In this document: positions 1-15,149 of the stretch, piece after piece | How the letters are laid out: every line of letters starts with the position of its first letter | Numbering within the stretch: position 1 is the stretch's first letter | Assembly: GCA_021292165.1 (NCBI GenBank) | Contig: JAHFWL010001248.1 | Span: 1 to 64,000, forward strand | Source: Shinisaurus crocodilurus | Taxonomy: Eukaryota; Chordata; Lepidosauria; Squamata; Shinisauridae | Direction: 5' to 3' | Length of the DNA: 64,000 nucleotides | Translations under genes and position numbers: made by a program | Notes under the pieces: model-generated | What the model was told of the DNA's origin: nothing | The model's database searches: none | The model's input: the letters and a program-made list of their open reading frames with translations, nothing else

Positions 1-63
1 ACTAGAACCCGGATCTCCCAAGTCCCAGTACAACACTCTAGCTACTATACTACACTGGCTCTC
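1..63 (-). mobile_element. Sauria-type SINE, cut by the window edge
   Basis: Reverse complement begins gagccagtgtagtatagtag and carries the tRNA-like head with the gttctagt B-box region. Same family as the copies at 4.1, 20.4, 35.5 and 61.1 kb. Confidence 0.75.
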
Positions 64-256
64 GGTATTTTTATTCTGTAAGTTGCCTCGGGAAGACTAT
101 GATCTTGAAAGGCAGCTAAGAATTTTATTAAATGAATAACCAACTAACCTTTTGGGATAGTTTCACCAAAAGATAGTCCAAATGGTAGACACTCAGGTTA
201 TAACTTTAGCCCCCTTCACAAACTCCCCCCATGAATTCAGAACACATGGAGGAGGT

Positions 257-434
257 GTGGAGCCACAAGCATTGGCCATACAAAGGCCCCTCCTTTGTAT
301 GGAAGAAGCAGGGTCAAGCCTGGTTGTTACTTGGATGGGAGACCCCTCCTCTAGTTTCCTGCATTGAGCAGGGGGTTGGACTCGATAGCCTTGTAGGCTC
401 CTTCCAACTCTATGATCTATGAAATCTATGAAAC
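257..434 (+). mobile_element. 5S rRNA-headed SINE with CR1-like tail
   Basis: The core gcagggtcaagcctggttgt plus tacttggatgggagacc is the 5S rRNA internal-promoter region (box C). The 3' half, from ggggttggactcgatagcc to ccttccaactctatgat, is the CR1 LINE 3' end with a short ATCTATGA-type tail. The 5' part of the 5S head is degraded. Confidence 0.75.
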
Positions 435-455
435 AAGGCTGCTGATCACCTAGAG

Positions 456-591
456 CAGGGCTCTTCAACCTTGGGTCCCCAGATGTTGCTGAACTACAGC
501 TCCCAGAATCCCTTGCCATTAGCCATGCTGGCTTGGTATGCTGGGAGCTGTAGGCCTGCAATATCTGGGGACCCAAGGTTGGAGAGCCCTG
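456..591. mobile_element. hAT-type MITE with perfect 8-bp TSD (ACCTAGAG)
   Basis: Ends cagggctcttcaacc and ggttggagagccctg are inverted repeats. ACCTAGAG flanks it at 448-455 and 592-599. No coding capacity. Confidence 0.9.
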
Positions 592-599
592 ACCTAGAG

Positions 600-1611
600 G
601 ATCATGACGTTCAACCGAATGTGCGTTGGCTCCTCCGTAAATCCCCCCAAACACACAGAGGTCTGGAAGCGGACCCAGCGATGCTGGGGGCAGTGTCAGC
701 ATCCACAGGCCTTCTCCCTGCTGGACCCATTCAGAGGATTTTGGGAATGGGCTTTTGTACACTACAGATGTTGCGTCGTTGCTAAAAGGGTGAGCTGGAA
801 AGTTTCCAGTTCAGATGTGACTTCAGTCAATAGCTCATTGGATACCTCAGCCTCCCGTCTGCAAGATAGGGATGATGCTGACCTGCTTTAACGGGTTGTT
901 GTAAAGGTGTGTGCGAAGCATCATTATTCATTTCCAGTTAGAAGATCTGCTACGGGGAGGAGACTTGTCACATCGATCACACACTACCCAGTTTTTCATA
1001 TAGTGCAGCGGTGGGCAACTTATGGCGAATTTTGGTGAATTCTGATCAGAAATGATCTGAAAAAATTCTCACCCTCCCAATCACACAGGTCTGCGCCAAA
1101 GGTATTGCAAAAACAATTACGGTATTCTTTAAGGCTTGTAATATGTGTTAGCCTTGCCACTTCATTAATTAATCTTGGCCATGGTTGTTTGCTTTCTTCA
1201 ATTACATCAGTAGAAATGTTTGCTGGGTAGGAAATCACTTGTTTACATGGAATTATGTGAATTGATAGTCCTGTTTAACTCTTGTCGTTTTCAGTAGTGT
1301 CTCAGGAAACTGTCCTTGCAAAAGAAAAGCGGCTTGGAGGGAAAGATGAAAGGCGCCACCTACTGTGCACAGGGAGCTATTGCTGCTGAAGTGATTTTAT
1401 TCAAATGACTTAATTTCCCTTTGTATTTTAGCCATCATGTGGCCCAGCTGTCTCTCTTTCCCAGAGAGAAGAGACTTGGGGTGGGTGGGAGCGGAGTAGA
1501 GTTCCTGCTCACAAAGCAGAGCAGGAGTTTTGTATCTCATGCACCTGCATTTAGATGTGATCTCTGCATGAGGAAAGCACAAGTTTTGTTTTGTGCTGCA
1601 GGCATTTTCTT

Positions 1612-1648
<37 letters not shown>

Positions 1649-1690
1649 GCCAAGTGTTAACAGCCCCATCATATGATCTGGTCTTTTAGT
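600..1690. other. Intergenic sequence, no gene seen
   Basis: AT-moderate unique-looking DNA. A hAT-like left end (cagcggtgggcaactt) sits near 1,009. No ORF here has splice sites, family motifs or composition that support coding. Confidence 0.5.
1615..1643. repeat. (AC)n microsatellite
   Basis: About 14 uninterrupted AC dinucleotides. Confidence 0.95.
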
Positions 1691-1699
1691 GCTAGAGCA

Positions 1700-1827
1700 C
1701 AGCCTTCCTCAGCTTGGTGCCCTCCACATATTTTGGACTACAACTTCTATCTTTCCAGGCCAGGCTGGTGGGACGTGGGAGACAATGGGAGTTGTAGTCC
1801 AAGACTGCAGCACGTTGAAGAAGGCTG
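1700..1827. mobile_element. hAT-type MITE (CAGCCTTCC family)
   Basis: Starts cagccttcctcagc and ends gttgaagaaggctg, with internal ggactacaac/gttgtagtcc pairing. No clear TSD. Confidence 0.75.
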
Positions 1828-3026
1828 GCGTGAGCACCTACGGTCGGCCTTCAGGAACCCAGTTCCACTGCCAGGGCAAGCATGTTTGGTGCCAGGATCT
1901 AACCCCTTACTTGGGTGTAGGGGTAGCCACTAGCAAGCGTTGCTGCTCCCGCCCTTCCCCCTGAAAAGCGAAGGCATTTTTTGTCAAGCTGCTGATAGCC
2001 CTGACAAAATCAGAGAAGAGCCAGCACAACCACATCTTTGCTTTCCTAATATTGACGTATGCATGGTTGGGGAACTGTTACTGAGGAGCTCAGCCTTGCT
2101 GCCATTTTAACGACACTCTTAACACCTTGGTTCTAAAAAGAAGAAAAGCCTTTTGCCTGGGGAAGGTGAACCAACCACCTTCCCCAAGATTCCTCCCTCA
2201 AGATTCTGTGGCTTGAGGAGCCAAAGAAAAATGACCAAATGTATTTGTTATCCTCATTTTACAGCAGGGGTGGGGAACCCTTTTTCTGTCGAGGGCCACA
2301 TTCCCTCCAGGGCAATCTGTCAGGGGTCACATGACAGCAGTGGGTGAGGCAGTCTCCCCCCCCCCACTTCTTCCCCACTAAATGAGCAGCTGGGTGAGAG
2401 ACTGATCACTCTCACCAGACATCTAAACCAATTGCTTGCAGAGAGCTTTGAAATTAGGCCAAAGGCTGCGTGATGCCCACCCATTTAGCAGTGTACTCCA
2501 AGCGACAGCGGTGCAGGAACTCTGGCTATATGCAGAAGCCTTACTCTAAGCCACTTGGCCTGCGAACTGCATGCAGCAGCCTTCAGGGGCCTTTCCTGTG
2601 GCCAGCCAATTCCCTAGTTGGCTGCTGCTGAATTCTCCCCTCCCCGCCCCCGGGTTCTGCCGCTATCCCTTTTCTTCCTGCCACATTACCCACCGATTTC
2701 CAGCTTCCTTGGACCCAGCCACACCCAAAGGAGCAATGCCATAGCTGCACCCCCCAAAACTGCACCTTTAGATTGGGAGGATGGGAACTGGGGAGAGTCA
2801 TTCCTACCTACGCACCACTCTTCACATGTAAACTGCTTTCCCAGCTGCTGGGTAGACTGGAGGGCGAGGTGCCTAGACACTCAGAGGGCTAATCACAGAG
2901 TGTGGGTGCTGGAGCACTGTACAGCACCAAGCGGCCAGGGTTCCCTCACACGTCCTAGGAAGCTTAGTTTTAAAAAAAAAATAGTTTAAAAAAAATATCA
3001 CTCCCTTTGTCTGTGTGTGTGTGGGG
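1828..3026. other. Intergenic DNA with fragment of hAT left end
   Basis: caggggtggggaaccc at about 2,265 is the left end of the CAGGGGTG hAT family seen complete at 31.9 kb. The rest, including a moderately GC-rich stretch at 2,580-2,720, shows no gene. Confidence 0.45.
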
Positions 3027-3320
3027 CAAGGATGCAAATCCTCAGGCCTGGGGTCCCAATTCAGCCTTGTGGGGTCCCTAGGAAGCTGTGCCCCTTTCCC
3101 CTACCACTGCTCATTTGGTGGTGTCCGGGCTTTTGTGCAGTTTCCCCCCCTCTCCAAAAGGTTGAAAGTCACTGGCAGTAAGAGCTTTAAGCTAAAATAT
3201 CTTTTTGGTATTTTGGCCTGACCCTTTTGCCTTCGGCACCACCCACCACTGGAATGTAGCCCCCGAGAGTTTTCTGGAACGAATTACAGCTCTCCGACTG
3301 AAAGAGGTTGTTCACCCCAG
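3027..3320 (-). mobile_element. hAT-type non-autonomous element, CAGGGGTG family
   Basis: Reverse-orientation relative of the complete copy at 31,899-32,195. It shares cctcaggcctggggtccc, the agagctttaagctaaaatat core, and the ccacccaccactggaatg stretch. Ends are worn. Confidence 0.75.
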
Positions 3321-4132
3321 GAGGAGGGCTATGTGGGGGGGGGCATTTGTTCACCATGGCCCCGCCACCAATGCAGCCCCCAAAGGATTCCCAGCCACAG
3401 GACCCCTGTTGCATCCAAAGTCAGCTTAGACACCCTATTCAATTTTGCTCCAGGCACCTATGGCACGAGAGCTAGGAACTTAAATCTTCTTTTCAATTTT
3501 GCACACTATCTCCATATATTGGTCAAGCCTGATCTAGGTCTTTCTGTTCTCTTTGTTCTGCAAGAAGTCGCTCCCCCAAACCCCAAGGATGCAAGAAGGC
3601 ATGGAAAGTGCTCCTCTGGGTTCTTCTCCGGGAATTCCCTCAGTTCCCTCTCTCCCGCTTTTAATTTTTACTTTGGTTTAGTTGGGGACCCACAAGAACA
3701 CCCCACATCATGTTCCCTCTCAAAGCCTGTACCTAAGGGAGCCTTGTAGCTTCGTTGGCAGACTTCAGGCTTGCGGGATCTACTTTGATTTTTACTAGAA
3801 ACCTGAGCTCCACCAGTCAGATCGTGGCACAAACGACATACACTTAGAATTAAAGAATTAATTTTGAGTACCAGAACTGAATGGAGCTCACAGTCCTTCC
3901 ACACAAAAATCCAGTCCTGTCACTCTAATCTTTCATTTCAGCAGTATAATTTAGAGTGGGGGGGTATCATTCTGTTGCCTGCTATAGTTAACAGTTGGGA
4001 ATTAGAAACCCTTGCCAATCTACTGGCAGATTACCCAAAGATCTACTAGACCAGATCTATTTTCTACCTGGTATAGAGTCTCCAGGAACTTCCAAAGTTC
4101 CATTTGTCCCTAGTTCCTCATGCAGACTACAA
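3321..4132. other. Intergenic sequence, nothing recognised
   Basis: No protein family, RNA gene or named repeat recognised. ORFs here lack coding features. Confidence 0.4.
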
Positions 4133-4380
4133 GAGCCAGTGTGGCGTAGTGGTGAGAGTGTTGGACTGGGACTCAGGAGATCCAGGTTCTAGACCCCGCT
4201 TGGCCATGAAACTCACTGGGTGACTTTGGGCCAGTCACTGCCACTCAGCCTAACCTACCTCACAGGGTTGTTGTGAGGATAAAATGGAGAGGAGGAGGAG
4301 GATTATGTAAGCCGCCTTGGGTTCCTTGCAGGAAAAAAGGCGGGGTAGAAGTATAATAAATTAATAAATAAATAAAATAA
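4133..4380 (+). mobile_element. Sauria-type SINE, near full length
   Basis: tRNA-derived head (gagccagtgtggcgtagtgg, gttctagaccc B-box), conserved middle (gtgactttgggccagtcact) and a 3' end atgtaagccgccttgggttcc followed by an (AATA)n tail. Confidence 0.88.
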
Positions 4381-5500
4381 ACTCTGGTGGCCTGGAGCCA
4401 AGGAAGGCCTCCTGATGCATCCCTCAAAGAAGTCACCCATTTTCTCCCTTGCTTTAGAAGGGGTAAACATATACATACGAACAAGGACATGTGTTAACAG
4501 AACAGGGGGCCTGGAAGAGGTTGCCGTTTCAGCTGCTTCTGTGCAGGTTACAGTTTACCCTGCCCCAGTTAAAGCAGATATTTAGAATTGAGCTGCAAGA
4601 TGCCTTCCAGATATTGTCAGCTAGGGGATGTGAAGCATCACTATCCTTCACCTCAAGTCACTTCACTGCATCCTTCCTGACACGTGAGACGAAGGACGGG
4701 AGAAAGCAGCACAGTGTATGATTGATGATGGCTCTGGTCCATATGCCTCACCATTTACAGACTGTGTAGCGAGTCAAAATGGTTTTAGCGTACAGAACAA
4801 TATTTCCGAGGTGAGATACACTTGGAGAGTGGGGTGCACAACCTTATTAGTACCACGGGCCACAGCAGGGATATGCTGGAGGGTGGGTGGGGGGAGGCTG
4901 CACATGTGCGCACACAAACACAAATTTAGCAATTTGAACATTTTCCTGCCAAGCACAGCTCAATTCTTTGCAGGTCTACTCAGATGTAAGGCCTAGTGCC
5001 ACAGGCTTCAGGCATACAAAGCACAGTGATCCAGATTGGCGTTATGAGCCTGGGGGTGGAAAACCATTCTCATCTCGGGTCAGTGACTGGAGATCAGAGC
5101 GATTTAAAGCCATTTAAACTTTAAATACCCAGCTCTTTAAATACGGTACATTTGAATTTAATTTAAAGAAAGTTATTTTTACTGCTTAGAGCTCAAGAAA
5201 GTCTCCTCGCCCTCAGTGGCACCAGTCTGCTTTGCCCAGCACGAATAGCCACACAACCTGCACCCAAGGGCCACATGTAGGCTGTGCACCCATTGTAGAG
5301 TGCAGAAGAAGACTTACCCACCCTCAGGGAGCCCTGCGACTACACGGCCCTTTACACTTTAGGACCACGCGCATAAACCCTTCTCAGGCCAAGCATCAAC
5401 ACTTGAAAACCTGCGGGGAGGGTCAAATGAAACCTTTCCCCTACTAATGAGGGAAAAGATTAATGCTGGTTATTAAGGATCTAGCTTAAATTTATGATGC
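4381..5500. other. Intergenic sequence, nothing recognised
   Basis: Mixed-composition DNA without clear repeat ends or coding features. Confidence 0.4.
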
Positions 5501-6005
5501 TGTTGGTACAAAGGTGTGTGTGTAGATTTAAAAGTAAAGCAGGTAATAACGCCAAGCTGACACGTAGGATTTGGGTAGCAAACAAAATAAAAATAAGTTT
5601 ATTTTAATTATCAAAATCTTAGTTCGAGAAAATAAACCTGCCTACACCAAACATTTTGTAACTAACCTAACTCCCAACTCTCCCCACACCACACACTACA
5701 AACACTCTCCCATATCACACTAACTCCAACCACCTAAAACTCTGTAACCCAACTCCACACTCCCATAACTCGACTCACTCAAACCTAACTCACTGACATA
5801 AAACCTAACTTCAACACTCCACTAACTCTGACATCACTCAAACACTCCTTATATACTCCTCCCCTCCGTGGGTCCACACTTTTGAGCCCAGAGTAGCCTT
5901 GATTTCAGTCGTTTATTTCTCATAACTTACTAGGGCTTCTCTCATGGCAGCATACATTCTGTATCCCAAATTAGGGACTAGGCAGCCCTGCTTGAATACC
6001 TAACA
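5501..6005 (-). mobile_element. Solo-LTR-like element
   Basis: On the minus strand it opens TGTTAGGTATTC and closes GTACCAACA (TG...CA). A TATA box (gtatataagg) lies near 5,848-5,857 and AATAAA downstream near 5,600, the order expected for U3-R-U5. A C/A-rich stretch occupies 5,640-5,870. No matching target-site duplication was found, so the ends are tentative. Confidence 0.5.
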
Positions 6006-6747
6006 GTTAACATTACCAGAATGAATAATATCTAACTGTAGGGGGGAAATTATTTGGTGTCTAATAACTCAAAAAAACTTGCAATCATTTAATATGGGTG
6101 GGCAGAAAAGGCTGGTGTTTTGTGCACTCCCCCCCCCCCCTGTATTGTTATTTTCCATAGGTGGAATTTAGTCACAGGTGCAAAAATGTTTCTTTGAAAT
6201 GTGGGGGGAAAGGCAGACTAAGGCCAGGGCTGTAATGGCTTTTTCCCTCCTATTAACAATACTAGCATGATCAGTAACAGTGGAATGTAGATGGTTACAG
6301 TGCAGTGTAATATTGTGACCACAATATATAGGCACAGTGAGGAAAGTGGACTTGATGGTGACAAAGAAAAGGCTCATTTTTAGAATCTGAAATGATATAT
6401 GGCACTGGGTTTGGGTCAGCCAGGATCTACACAACAGCAGAGGGATGGGTGATGATTCGTTTACTGATCAATGGGGACTTCTGAGAGGAGGCTCCCTGTG
6501 GCTCAAGGTTTTGTGGGCAGGATAATGAATGGGGAGGGTAGGCATGAGCTTTCAAACTGGACCCTTTCCATCCAAACCTCTATGCATCACCTTGCCCCAG
6601 CAGAATTCAATGAACCCACTCCTTCCACTTTCCTACCCCTTTACCAAACGCATCCCTATCCCCATTGTCCACGACCACTGTACTTTACTGTTCCCCCTCC
6701 ACATGTTCCTTCCACCTCATACCTTCTGTTCTGTTCCCCACTTACAT

Positions 6748-6886
6748 CAGCCTTCCCCAACCTGGTGCCTCCAGATGTGTTGGACTCCCATAATTCCCAG
6801 CCAGAAATAGCCAGTGGCCCATGCTGGCTGGGGATTCTGGGAGTTGCAATCCAGCACCTCTGGAGGGTACCAGGTTGGGGAAGGGC
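6748..6886. mobile_element. hAT-type MITE (CAGCCTTCCCCAACC family)
   Basis: Starts cagccttccccaacctggtg and ends accaggttggggaaggg, with a fold-back interior. TSD not preserved. Confidence 0.75.
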
Positions 6887-7058
6887 GACTTGCGCCGTTC
6901 GATGAACATCTCAGCTACAGGCTCAGATATTCTGAAAGCTCTGTATGGCAAAGGCTTTCAAAGGGGGGGGTGTAATAATGTTACAGCTAAAAATGCATTA
7001 AAATGTTGACTTAGTATAGTGTCAGTTTGCACCACTGAGTTGTACTTTATAAATGTTT

Positions 7059-7522
7059 CAACTCCGATCGTGCCTACCGTAGCGACCCAGGCGGCTGCTA
7101 GGGCGCGTGGCGGAAGAGGGATCACTTTTCTGCTCCCCTTCCTCCCTCGCAGGCTCCTGCCCCACCGCCCCTCCGCCCGCCCTCCCCGGCCCTCCTGCCG
7201 GCCGCTTCCACCACCGCTACCTCCCCCCCGCCAGCCACCTTCCCGACCTTCCCATCGTTTCCTGGGGCCCCACCGGCTTTGTTTGCCGCCCTGTTCCCGT
7301 GGTTCCCCGCAAAAAACAAAAAGCGCGGGGTCGCGTTGGGGAGGAGCGCGGCAGCAGCAGCATCCAGCATCGGGGGCGGGGGAAGGTAGGTGGTGGTGGC
7401 GCGGCGTCAGCAGGGGGGGTTGCAGAGCCGGGCTGCTTTGCTCCGGAGCCCCCCCACAGCACGAGGGGGGGCGCGTAAATATAAATTGGCCTAGGGCACC
7501 GAACAGCCCTGCACCGTTCCTG
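7059..7522. mobile_element. GC-rich hAT-family element that mimics a CpG island
   Basis: The right end, read in reverse (caggaacggtgcagggctgt, then gtgccctaggcc), matches the left end of the hAT element at 41,512 (caggaccggtgcaaggg, cgccctaggc). The left end (gtgcctaccg, caggcggctgctagg) matches the other terminus of that element. TSD decayed. The interior is C/G-rich with many CpGs, so it would be called a CpG island by composition alone. Confidence 0.6.
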
Positions 7523-8677
7523 ACTCCTGTACATATGAGGAAAGCAATATCCAATGAAGAAAGGTGTTAAACCACCAATCCACAATATGATGGTGCAGTA
7601 AGCCAGATAGGACAATTTAATGGGCATTTCAGTGGGGGGCAGCGGACAGGTACCCTCTGTCTCCTCAACCTAAAAGGCAACCTTTACATCACTTTTAAAA
7701 AGACATGTCTAGGGAATTACATGCAACTAATTGTACAGAAAGGGAAGCAGGGCTAAAGAGATCTTGCATTCTTAGGTCATTTTAGGACACTTGCCCCCTG
7801 GTCAGCAGCTCATTTTTAATAGGGGCCATCCTTTGAACGGAGTAGTGCTGAAGGACCAGCAACACTGGCTGGAAGCAAGCGAGTGCTGCACTACACAAGA
7901 GAAAAGGGACAAATCCTGCTAGTACAAGAAAATGGTTTCTAGCAGAAAGGAAAAAAATATATTTTTAAACTTTTTCAACAAATCATTTTATTACCCTTTT
8001 ATCATTTCACTCCCACATGAGCATAAATAAAAGCAAAAAGCTTCTAACCCTCCCCTTCTCAGGGAAGCAACAACTCCACCCACTGTCCTACATGCGGCTG
8101 CAAAGGAGATGTATAATAAGGGAGAACCAGAAGTTATACTGAAATCTAGAGAAGGAGCTCGGGGTGCCAAATTGAGGCCTTGACCTTGGCTAATGCATGT
8201 TGGGGCATACAAATCTACTACACTACAGACTTTAATGGACTAATGGTCATTACTTCTGGGGAACCCTGAGAATTGTGGTTCCGTTAGGCAGACTTCTCTT
8301 AACAGAAAATGTTAACTGAAAACTAATCCCAGGATTCTTTGGAGGAAGCCATGATAACGAAAGCGTTTAACACCATTATATGTTTGTAGTCTCAGATACA
8401 ATCATATACACTCTGGCAGGAGGAGGGGGAGGGGAGATTCTATAACCTTGTCATCATGACTCTAAGTCATATGTGCACCTATTTGGCGGTAACTTCCATT
8501 GAACTCAGAGGGCCTTATATTTCAGTGCAAACATTTAGGATCATGATGTAAGTGGCTAAGAATGTTAACATTGGACCAGCTCTGCTATATTCATCTCCGC
8601 TTCTTGTGTTCATCACAGTATAAATGCAGCAAGCTTCAGGAATTCTTGAATTAACCTTTCTTTTTCATTGCTTACAG
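7523..8677. other. Intergenic or intronic DNA upstream of the candidate exon
   Basis: A dispersed MITE-like segment (cattacttctggggaaccct to cccaggattctttgg) lies near 8,250-8,345. No coding signal seen. Confidence 0.4.
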
Positions 8678-8808
8678 ATGAAAGCATTCTAAGGTTTGGA
8701 ACACTCGTCAGCACTTCAAACACTTATGATGAATCTGGGGCTGTGACTATCGAAACTGACAAGCCTCTGCTTTGGACAATGGGAATCAAAGATGAAGGGT
8801 GTGCTTGA
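8678..8808 (+). CDS. Possible terminal coding exon of an unidentified plus-strand gene
   Basis: The acceptor is strong (aacctttctttttcattgcttacag). The frame entered with two bases of a split codon gives 42 sense codons and TGA at 8,806. The peptide includes [36 protein letters not shown] and KDEGCA: balanced and not repeat-like. Downstream sequence is comparatively free of repeats up to AATAAA at 9,966, so a 1.2-kb 3' UTR convergent with SEC61G is plausible. I do not recognise the protein. In mammals VSTM2A lies on this side of SEC61G in this orientation, but the peptide does not match the VSTM2A C-terminus as I know it. It could be a chance ORF beside a chance acceptor. Confidence 0.38.
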
Positions 8809-9617
8809 AAGGCTATAAATCACCTGATTTTGTTCAGCCCAAGCCTTAAAGTGACATTTCCTGGAAACTTCCAACTCAGGATTATGCAGGAAGCAGTTAC
8901 AAGTCATTCATTGTAGCTTTACAGAAATTCAAAATTTTACACATTCGCTTATTTTTATGCAGTTTCAATCTGTAGCATGCCAGGGCTTTTAGGGTTTTTT
9001 TTATTCTTATTGGCGTAATGCCATATTATAAGGGTGGTTTTTTAAAGTCTGAAAATGGATATATTTTTGGATATACTGTGTACAGGCTGTGTTGTTTTTT
9101 AAGAGGGGAGGGATTGGTAAACCCAAGCAGACAATATCTCATAACAGTTATTTTATCACTTAAACATCCTCAAAAAATTGGTATCTGCCTTCAGCAAAAC
9201 ACCAACTGGTGATTGCATGTGTGCATATTTAGGCCATTGTGCATGTCAGGAGCCAAATAATCAAGGGAGGACTCAGGCATGCAGCCTCCACACCACACAG
9301 CCCTGTTTAAGTACGGCCTCACTGAATTTCTCTTCACAACCCCCAGCATTAGAGAAGATCTGGCTAAAGAAAACACACAGGAAACCCTGCTGATACCTAC
9401 GCAGCAGTATTTCCCACCCTCCGCCCCATCCTGGTCACGGAAAGCTTGGATGCTGTGAAAGATGCAGACATGGCTGGTTCTGTTGAGGTTGCTTGCTACC
9501 TTGAGTGCCGTTTTTCTTGTAGAAAGGTGGGGCACGAATTAAATAAATAAGGTATGAGAAAAGACAAGCACACACTGAAAATGTTTGCGAGGGATGGGTG
9601 GAAGGAAGAATTGCCTC

Positions 9618-9668
9618 CTGAGTAATTGTGTGTGTGTGTACCATTTATATATGGTGTGTGTGTGTGTA
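9618..9668. repeat. (TG)n microsatellite, interrupted
   Basis: Two TG runs separated by a short AT-rich segment. Confidence 0.85.
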
Positions 9669-9965
9669 TAAAATGGAGGTATGCACATATGGTAGCTTTG
9701 CAACTATTCATAAATGAGGTTGTCAGGACAGTCATGACAGACCTTAGTCATAGTATATCACTGGGAATAGAATTAAACTAGAGTAATCCCATTCATTGTC
9801 AATTTAGCAGCACTGTTAGTATTATAATCTGCCCTTGCTTTAGTCTGCATGAACCAGTGTAATAAATTTTGAGCTTAAAGCAATTCATCATAACTGTGTT
9901 TAACTGAACAGACTGTCCACAAGAAAAATGCCAAATTGTCAATTGTTATGCAAAGCCTTGCATTT

Positions 9966-9971
9966 AATAAA
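9966..9971 (+). terminator. AATAAA polyadenylation signal candidate
   Basis: AATAAA inside catttaataaag; the opposite strand reads ATTAAA over nearly the same bases. It could end the plus-strand transcript from the 8.68-kb exon, the SEC61G transcript, or both. Confidence 0.35.
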
Positions 9972-10410
9972 GATTATTTTTAAAGAGTAGGTTTGCTAGT
10001 TATGTTTTGCTTCTTACATCACATGGGGGAGCAAACAGTCAGGACTGCTTTAAATTGGGGTCAAACTTAGGGAGGGGGAATTCATGGCAATCTAGAACTA
10101 AGTTTGTACACAAAAGTTATGATGCCTAGATTTTTAGAGACAATCTGTCCTCTCAAAGCTTACATCTCATTACCAAGACAACGCTTTAAGAGCCTGTGAT
10201 GAGTTAATCATAGTCTACATGTGCTTCTATTAACCAAATAGGATGACACACCAGTTTACTTTAAAACCTGGTTTATATGTACAAATTGTACACAATCAAA
10301 TATTGACAAATTGTAAAAGAAAATCTAGGTAAATTATTAAGTCAGGAAGCCCACACCATTCTCCTCAAGTGACCATGCACTATGTGAAGTAACACTTCTT
10401 CCTGATGCAT

Positions 10411-13084
<2,674 letters not shown>

Positions 13085-13494
13085 TCAACTTAAGATGTTC
13101 TGTACCATCATTCCAAATCAGCTCAGTAATTGCCTTCACCAGAAATTATAAAGATGAAGTTTTTAAAGAGCAAAGGAAATGACAAGTGCATAATGTTTCA
13201 TGTGTTTTGGGTTTAGCTTTGGAAAAACAGAAAGATAATACCTTGATGTTAACTTAAAAACAAATGCACTCTGGGGTGCTTAGCATAAGAAACAGGGTTT
13301 TCCCCCATTTGCCAAGTACATAAAGTATTTTTAGAAACCTCCAACAGCAGTAGTGTTGCAGCAGTATATATATAGTGCTCCTTAACAGAGCTGGACATAT
13401 TACCGTAGCAGCAATGTCAACTTCTAGTACACCCATCCTGATCTCAGAAAATCTGAATCTCTTCTCTTACATCACCAACTATGACTAACTCTGA

Positions 13495-13737
13495 GACTCT
13501 GAGGAACCTAGATTCCACCTAAACATCAGGAAAAATTTCCTGACTGTTAGAGCAATAAGACAATGGAATCAACTACCTACGGAGGTGGTGGGCTCTCCCA
13601 GTCTGGAGGCATTCAAGGTGCAACTGGACAATCATCTGTCAGGGATGCTTTGACCTGGATTCCTGCACTGAGCAGGGGTTGGACCCGATGGCCTTGTAGG
13701 CCCCTTCCAACTCTACTTTTCTATGATTCTATGACTC
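13495..13737 (+). mobile_element. CR1 LINE 3' end
   Basis: Typical CR1 terminal region: aaaaatttcctgactgttag, ggaggtggtgggctctccc, ggttggacccgatggccttg, and a ttctatgattctatg octamer tail. Lies in SEC61G intron 1. Confidence 0.88.
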
Positions 13738-14207
13738 CCACATCTGTTCCCTGCCTCCCTTCCTATTCCTTTTAGAAATACCCAGCAGCTCAAAACTTAT
13801 GACAAAGCTGCAATACGTTTGGGGGAGGAAGTGGAAGCATTACATACACAGTTGATGGGGGGGGGGGGGATACAAAACAGAATGGTACCATAGCCTTAAA
13901 CTACACAGTTAAATAAGTCTCCACCCCACCCTTGTATACATCCAATATCTGAATTCTGAAACCAGTTACACAGTTCAGCAGAACACTCTGTAGCTCTTGA
14001 TTTAGGTCCAGAAACTGTGGCAATCCTTAGGAAATGCTTAGCATCAACCCCAATTCTCTTAGGCATGCTTAGACAATATTTAATCAGGAATACAGTATGC
14101 ACAATGGGCAGAGGGCTGAATGTGGGTATGATGTATCACGCAATGGGACATGGCTCGGATTTTCTTACCCTTCCACACTTGGAATTGGATCTAGACTTAG
14201 TCAAACT

Positions 14208-14318
14208 TACAGCAGACTCACTGAAGTCAATGGGACTTAGGTTAGTCATGAACAACTTCATCCCCACTAATTTCAATGGGTATGCTTGAAGTATGACTAC
14301 ATCTGGATCCAACCCTCA
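14208..14318. mobile_element. Harbinger-like MITE fragment (GCAATCCTA family)
   Basis: Contains gaagtcaatgggacttagg and a catctggatccaaccct terminus shared with copies at 34.35, 36.99, 38.8 and 48.9 kb. Confidence 0.45.
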
Positions 14319-14376
14319 CTCTTTTGAGGAAGAGGGAAAATGATAATGATACATGTGTCTCCATCACACAGTAGGT

Positions 14377-14509
14377 CAGGAGTTGGCAACATAATGCCTT
14401 CCAGATGTTCTGGAATACAGCTCTTATCAGTCCCAGTCAGCATAGCCAATCACAGATTGTGGGAATTGTAGTCCAAAGCATCTGGAGGGCACCAGGTTGC
14501 CTATTCCTG
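14377..14509. mobile_element. hAT-type MITE
   Basis: Ends caggagttggcaac and gttgcctattcctg, with a fold-back interior. Flanking octamers cagtaggt and cactgggt agree at 6 of 8 positions, a decayed TSD. Confidence 0.75.
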
Positions 14510-15149
14510 CACTGGGTGATACATATGGGAGGGGCATCGTCCCACAGTGTTTCCAGACTAGACACTAGGAAAACCAACACTTCTTCAGGTCTCTCTGCCT
14601 TCTGAGATGAGGTTGGTGTTGACCCACACTAGCACCTTTTCAGCTATGCCATTGGCACTCTGAAATGCTCGCCCTGGCACTAAACTTGATGTACTTTTGG
14701 CACCAAATGAAAACCTTTATTTTCCTAGGCTTTTAAAGATGTTTTCACACAGCTTCAATCTGGCTCGTTACTTGTACCTCTGCCATTCCTTGTTTCTACA
14801 CTGTGTTAAGTTTTTTTTTTTTTAAATGTACTGTTAGCTTTCAGTTTTAGTTTTGATAATCACTCCAAGAGGTTTTGGCTAAAGAGAAGCGTAGAAATTA
14901 AATAAATAAATAAATAAAAACACCCTCAGCAGCCTAAATACCAAGGGACTCGTTGCTATGCCCTTGCCGCTGGAAGCCCTGGCCCTTCTTGCCAGATTTG
15001 GTGGGCGGGGGGGGGGGGTGTAAGGAAGGAAAAGAGAGGAGACTGGCTGTGGTTACTTGGTGGCAAAGGAAAGGCACTCTGCGTATGCCCAGGGACTTAA
15101 ACTGTTGATAACGGAACAAACCGCACGAGCGAGCCTTAGCAACGTTATT

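Noticed and set aside
257..434. Possible 5S rRNA gene (also at 50,021 and 56,695)
   Set aside because: Only part of the 5S sequence is present and it is fused to a CR1 tail; these are SINEs.
7019..7570. Overlapping GC-rich ORFs of 120-200 codons, possible CpG-island gene
   Set aside because: The block shares both termini with the hAT element at 41.5 kb, and the ORFs are low-complexity Pro/Arg/Gly translations open on both strands because of base composition.
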